From positions 1 to 23,417 of IMG/VR virus record IMGVR_UViG_3300007276_000317: 23,417 bases of DNA, one strand, 5' to 3'. The DNA comes from a virus. The notes under the pieces were generated by a model. The model was not told where the DNA came from. It saw only the letters and a program-made list of their open reading frames with translations, and searched no databases. Positions 21,476 to 23,417 of this stretch are shown piece by piece. The translations under genes were made by a program, and so were the position numbers. Positions within the stretch are counted from its first letter, which is position 1. Every line of letters starts with the position of its first letter.

Positions 21476-22159
21476 ATGCCCTATTTGCAGAGCAATATAC
21501 CCCACTTCAAGTGTTGGGTAAGGCGTGAATATACATGCAATCATGTGAACTACCACGGTGAGTTTCTGCACGCTATGTGTATTGCTGTGACAACCATGCC
21601 CAATAGGTGTTTAAGTTTTCAGGTAATATTCACAGGTTGTGAATCAGATGACGGTGATGAGCCTAATGTCCACGGGGGTGCGATGTGGGCCAGAATGCCG
21701 ATAACAGCCTTAGTGGGGGATACGGCTTTTGATAAATGGCCTGAAGTTATGCAGGTGTATGAAGCTCAGCCTTGGGATTGCATGTCACACACTCACGCTG
21801 TTTATACCCTGAACAGAGCCACACCATGCCCTTGGCTTGCTAAGGTTGGCGGAGAGTTTTATCCTGCGAAATATCTATTCACGGTAGACTATACAGACAG
21901 TGAGGTAGCAGATGACCCAGCTCAACACAAACAAAGCCATGTACTTGAACTACTTGATGCAGGTGATTGGACTGGCAATATTATCGCTCTTCCCAACAAC
22001 CGCGTTAGGGTGACACACCCAGCATGGTTTGAAACAGGAGAAGGCGCACCAGACTTCCTGCCATCCCAGCATATCCATTATTCAAAGTCAGATCTAGATT
22101 ACACACTAGACACAACTCAAATCTTCAACAACTTATACGCAGAGGACGAAAATGGTTGA
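21476..22159 (+). CDS. Conserved marine-phage protein, unknown
   Basis: 227 aa, one of only two plus-strand genes. Segments include NIPHFKCWVRREYTCNH (residues 7-23), then GGAMWARMPITALVGDTAFD (67-86), TPCPWLAKVGGEFYPAKYLF, DDPAQHKQSHVLEL, and GNIIALPNNRVRVTHPAWF. I recall this conserved protein from uncultured marine phages and cyanophages, often followed by the small gene seen here. No signal peptide or catalytic motif is certain, though the many His/Cys/Trp residues would fit an enzyme or a virion protein. GGGAGA is 6 bases before ATG 21476. It overlaps the next gene by 8 bases. Confidence 0.78.
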   Translation: MPYLQSNIPHFKCWVRREYTCNHVNYHGEFLHAMCIAVTTMPNRCLSFQVIFTGCESDDGDEPNVHGGAMWARMPITALVGDTAFDKWPEVMQVYEAQPWDCMSHTHAVYTLNRATPCPWLAKVGGEFYPAKYLFTVDYTDSEVADDPAQHKQSHVLELLDAGDWTGNIIALPNNRVRVTHPAWFETGEGAPDFLPSQHIHYSKSDLDYTLDTTQIFNNLYAEDENG

Positions 22160-22355
22160 TATTTTAGCAGCAGTGAGAAAACACGCAGAGGGACATGTAG
22201 CCATACACAAAGCAAATATCGATGTGTATATGACTAACCCTGCGGGTATCGGGGAACACTCAGATATTTCAGAAGCAGTGATAGAAGAGCTAAAAAAAAT
22301 AGCAGAATGGGATGATGTGATAGAGGCAATAGACACTCACTGGGGAAAGTTATAG
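22152..22355 (+). CDS. Small conserved phage protein, unknown
   Basis: 67 aa, helical and acidic. The pattern LAAVRKHAEGHVAIHKANID (residues 5-24), then NPAGIGEHSDISEAVIEELK (29-48), is a conserved phrase I recall from marine phage genomes, generally directly behind the gene seen upstream. Three histidines in the first half (H11, H15, H19) and a fourth in GEH could bind metal, but this is speculative. It overlaps the previous gene by 8 bases and is the last gene of the plus-strand pair. Confidence 0.75.
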   Translation: MVDILAAVRKHAEGHVAIHKANIDVYMTNPAGIGEHSDISEAVIEELKKIAEWDDVIEAIDTHWGKL

Positions 22356-22430
22356 GTAACTTTTCAATTTTTTTTTGCAAAATTTTTTACCCCCTAGGAT
22401 TCCTACCCCTTTTTTCTATTGAAGGGTAGG
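22356..22430. terminator. Candidate bidirectional terminator between convergent genes
   Basis: The convergent gap contains T-runs (nine T at about 22369-22377 and six at 22383-22388) and the inverted repeat CCTACCC (22402-22408) / GGGTAGG (22424-22430), which extends into the end of the DUF1289 gene. Neither strand shows a perfect stem plus T-tail, so this is a weak terminator call based mainly on position. Confidence 0.35.
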
Positions 22431-22634
22431 CTCCTCAAAGTCCTCCCACGCCTGCCAGAGACAAAGGGTACGGGTACGCACCACTTCCATCATCAAGACC
22501 GCCTCAGAGGGCGTTAAATCGTCCCACAGGGCTATCTCATCTATAGTTCTATTACATCCTAGGCACAGATTATTTATTTCATCGATGGTACAAGTACCAA
22601 CACAGGGGGAAGGCTTTACAAAAATCTCTGTCAT
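22416..22634 (-). CDS. DUF1289 Fe-S-type protein
   Basis: 72 aa with the complete DUF1289 signature: SPC11-V-G-T-C15, then C24-L-G-C27-N-R-T-I-D-E-I, then W37, and a helix with AVLMMEVVRTR. The cysteine spacing C-x3-C-x8-C-x2-C is usual for this family of short bacterial proteins annotated as predicted Fe-S proteins, function unknown. It is seldom discussed in phages. It lies between terS and the plus-strand cassette, converging on it. Only a weak GAGG lies upstream. Confidence 0.85.
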   Translation of the reverse strand: MTEIFVKPSPCVGTCTIDEINNLCLGCNRTIDEIALWDDLTPSEAVLMMEVVRTRTLCLWQAWEDFEEPTLQ

Positions 22635-22739
22635 TGTTTGAGTAGAACCTCATGTAGTGTGCGCGTGTAGGCACAGGTCTCTATGGGTGGGATAGGGGGT
22701 AGGTGGGGTCACCAAAGTTTCGTGAATAGGAAACCCCCC
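22635..22739. other. Non-coding gap with G-quadruplex motif
   Basis: No gene is supported. The plus strand has GGG-T-GGG-ATA-GGGGG-TAGGT-GGGG at 22685-22708, which satisfies the canonical four-tract G-quadruplex rule, in a genome otherwise not G-rich. It is positioned between terS and the DUF1289 gene. A packaging or replication signal is possible but not shown. Confidence 0.5.
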
Positions 22740-23201
22740 TCACGATCCGATCAGCCGCGCCAGCCGCGCCTTCAAATCCTTTTCGATTTCTGCGGACGAT
22801 CTCTCGTTGGTCTCAGCCTGTTCTATACGATCTGTGAACATGCCGACAGTCTTGCCCACCAATTCCAATGCCCGAATGCGTGACGATGCATTGTCTGCCT
22901 GATCTGCTTCCTCACTGAGCCTTTTCAAAACCCATTCTTCCCGCCTGCGCTCAATCGTGCGGCGATCTGCTTCCATATCGGCTTGAATGTCCTTAATCCT
23001 TGTGGACACCTTGGGGTTTTGTGCAAGGCGGCAAGCCTCAGACCATAGGGTTGAACTCTTCATATTATCAGCCGAATAGCATTCCCTATATGCATCACTC
23101 AGCATTGACCCGCTAGCCACCAGCTTTGCGAATGCTTCTTGCTTCCCTGTTAGTGGTTGTTCTTTAGCCACTATCTTTAGATGTGTTGGTTTCTTTGCCA
23201 T
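22740..23201 (-). CDS. terS: Terminase small subunit (TerS)
   Basis: 153 aa. It recognises phage DNA and loads TerL. The N-terminal helix-turn-helix region is typical: LTGKQEAFAKLVASGSMLSD (17-36), AYRECYSADNMKSSTLWSEA (37-56), CRLAQNPKVSTRIKDIQ. It is followed by a charged oligomerisation helix (ADRRTIERRREEWVLKRLSE, about 78-97) and a C-terminal coiled part. Size and order match the Terminase_2-type family. TAGGGAATAGAAC precedes ATG 23201. It is separated from terL by about 2.1 kb of accessory genes, which is unusual. Confidence 0.88.
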   Translation of the reverse strand: MAKKPTHLKIVAKEQPLTGKQEAFAKLVASGSMLSDAYRECYSADNMKSSTLWSEACRLAQNPKVSTRIKDIQADMEADRRTIERRREEWVLKRLSEEADQADNASSRIRALELVGKTVGMFTDRIEQAETNERSSAEIEKDLKARLARLIGS

Positions 23202-23417
23202 GTTCTATTCCCTATGAGCGGAATGCATTGCCCTTGGCGGGCAGCATACGCGGTTTCAACTTTGGTTAGTCTACCATCCAGAAAAGTTCCATGGAACCTG
23301 TATGCAACCCCTAATCATCACTATGCTTTTAATAGCCCATAGAAGCCCCCTGAGCGGCTTTAGGGTGTTTTGGGTACATTCACACCTAAAATAGTCTAGA
23401 AGCGTTTTTAGCTTCCA
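23202..23417. other. Non-coding region upstream of terS
   Basis: 216 bases with no credible gene on either strand. It holds a perfect 12-bp palindrome GTTCCATGGAAC (23286-23297), short hairpins (TGCCC/GGGCA at 23229-23243; GAAGC/GCTTC at about 23400-23415) and stop-rich frames. The region may carry the late promoter or a packaging site (pac/cos), since it precedes the packaging genes, but I see no convincing -35/-10 pair and no known cos consensus. Confidence 0.45.

Noticed and set aside
23202-23417. Possible tRNA or small RNA
   Set aside because: A GTTC-type element and hairpins are present, but no cloverleaf with acceptor, D, anticodon and T arms can be drawn on either strand.

Overview
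The window reads as the structural half of a tailed bacteriophage (Caudoviricetes). The small-gene content resembles, from memory, uncultured marine phages such as those from Mediterranean metagenomes. No host gene, rRNA, tRNA, integrase or plasmid function is visible. A marine alphaproteobacterial host (SAR116/SAR11 type) is only an inference, partly because I recall a methanesulfonate-monooxygenase-like gene in the SAR116 phage HMO-2011. About 19 kb of structural genes contain no tape-measure or tail-tube gene, which favours a short-tailed (podovirus-like) particle.

Nearly every gene is on the minus strand, so the map is read from right to left. (1) 23417-19080 is packaging: small terminase, a DUF1289 Fe-S-type protein, a zinc-ribbon protein, two small ORFs and the large terminase. 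It is interrupted by the only plus-strand genes, a two-gene cassette at 21476-22355 with an AT-rich divergent control region. (2) 18923-12891 is head assembly: portal, a GroES-like co-chaperonin, scaffold, two accessory structural proteins and the major capsid protein, closed by a strong terminator. (3) 12768-11496 holds two Ser/Thr/Gly-rich structural proteins, each with regulatory hairpins. (4) 11503-7050 is an unusual block of small, very basic or membrane-anchored proteins around a degenerate Rieske-type oxygenase. (5) 7050-3551 holds two head-tail adaptor-like proteins, a LysM protein with lysine/glycine repeats, and a Rossmann-like protein. (6) 3558-1 is a run of short tail-tip/fibre proteins; the last runs off the left edge.

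The genes are tightly coupled (ATGA and TAATG overlaps). Terminase and portal package DNA, scaffold and co-chaperonin support capsid folding and assembly, adaptors close the head, and the terminal proteins probably contact the host. The points I rate highest are a Rieske oxygenase homologue that has lost three of four cluster ligands, adjacent genes sharing a C-terminal tag whose last codons also form the next ribosome binding site, and a two-hairpin leader whose loops complement the downstream Shine-Dalgarno sequence. All family assignments are from motif reading and memory, without database searches.
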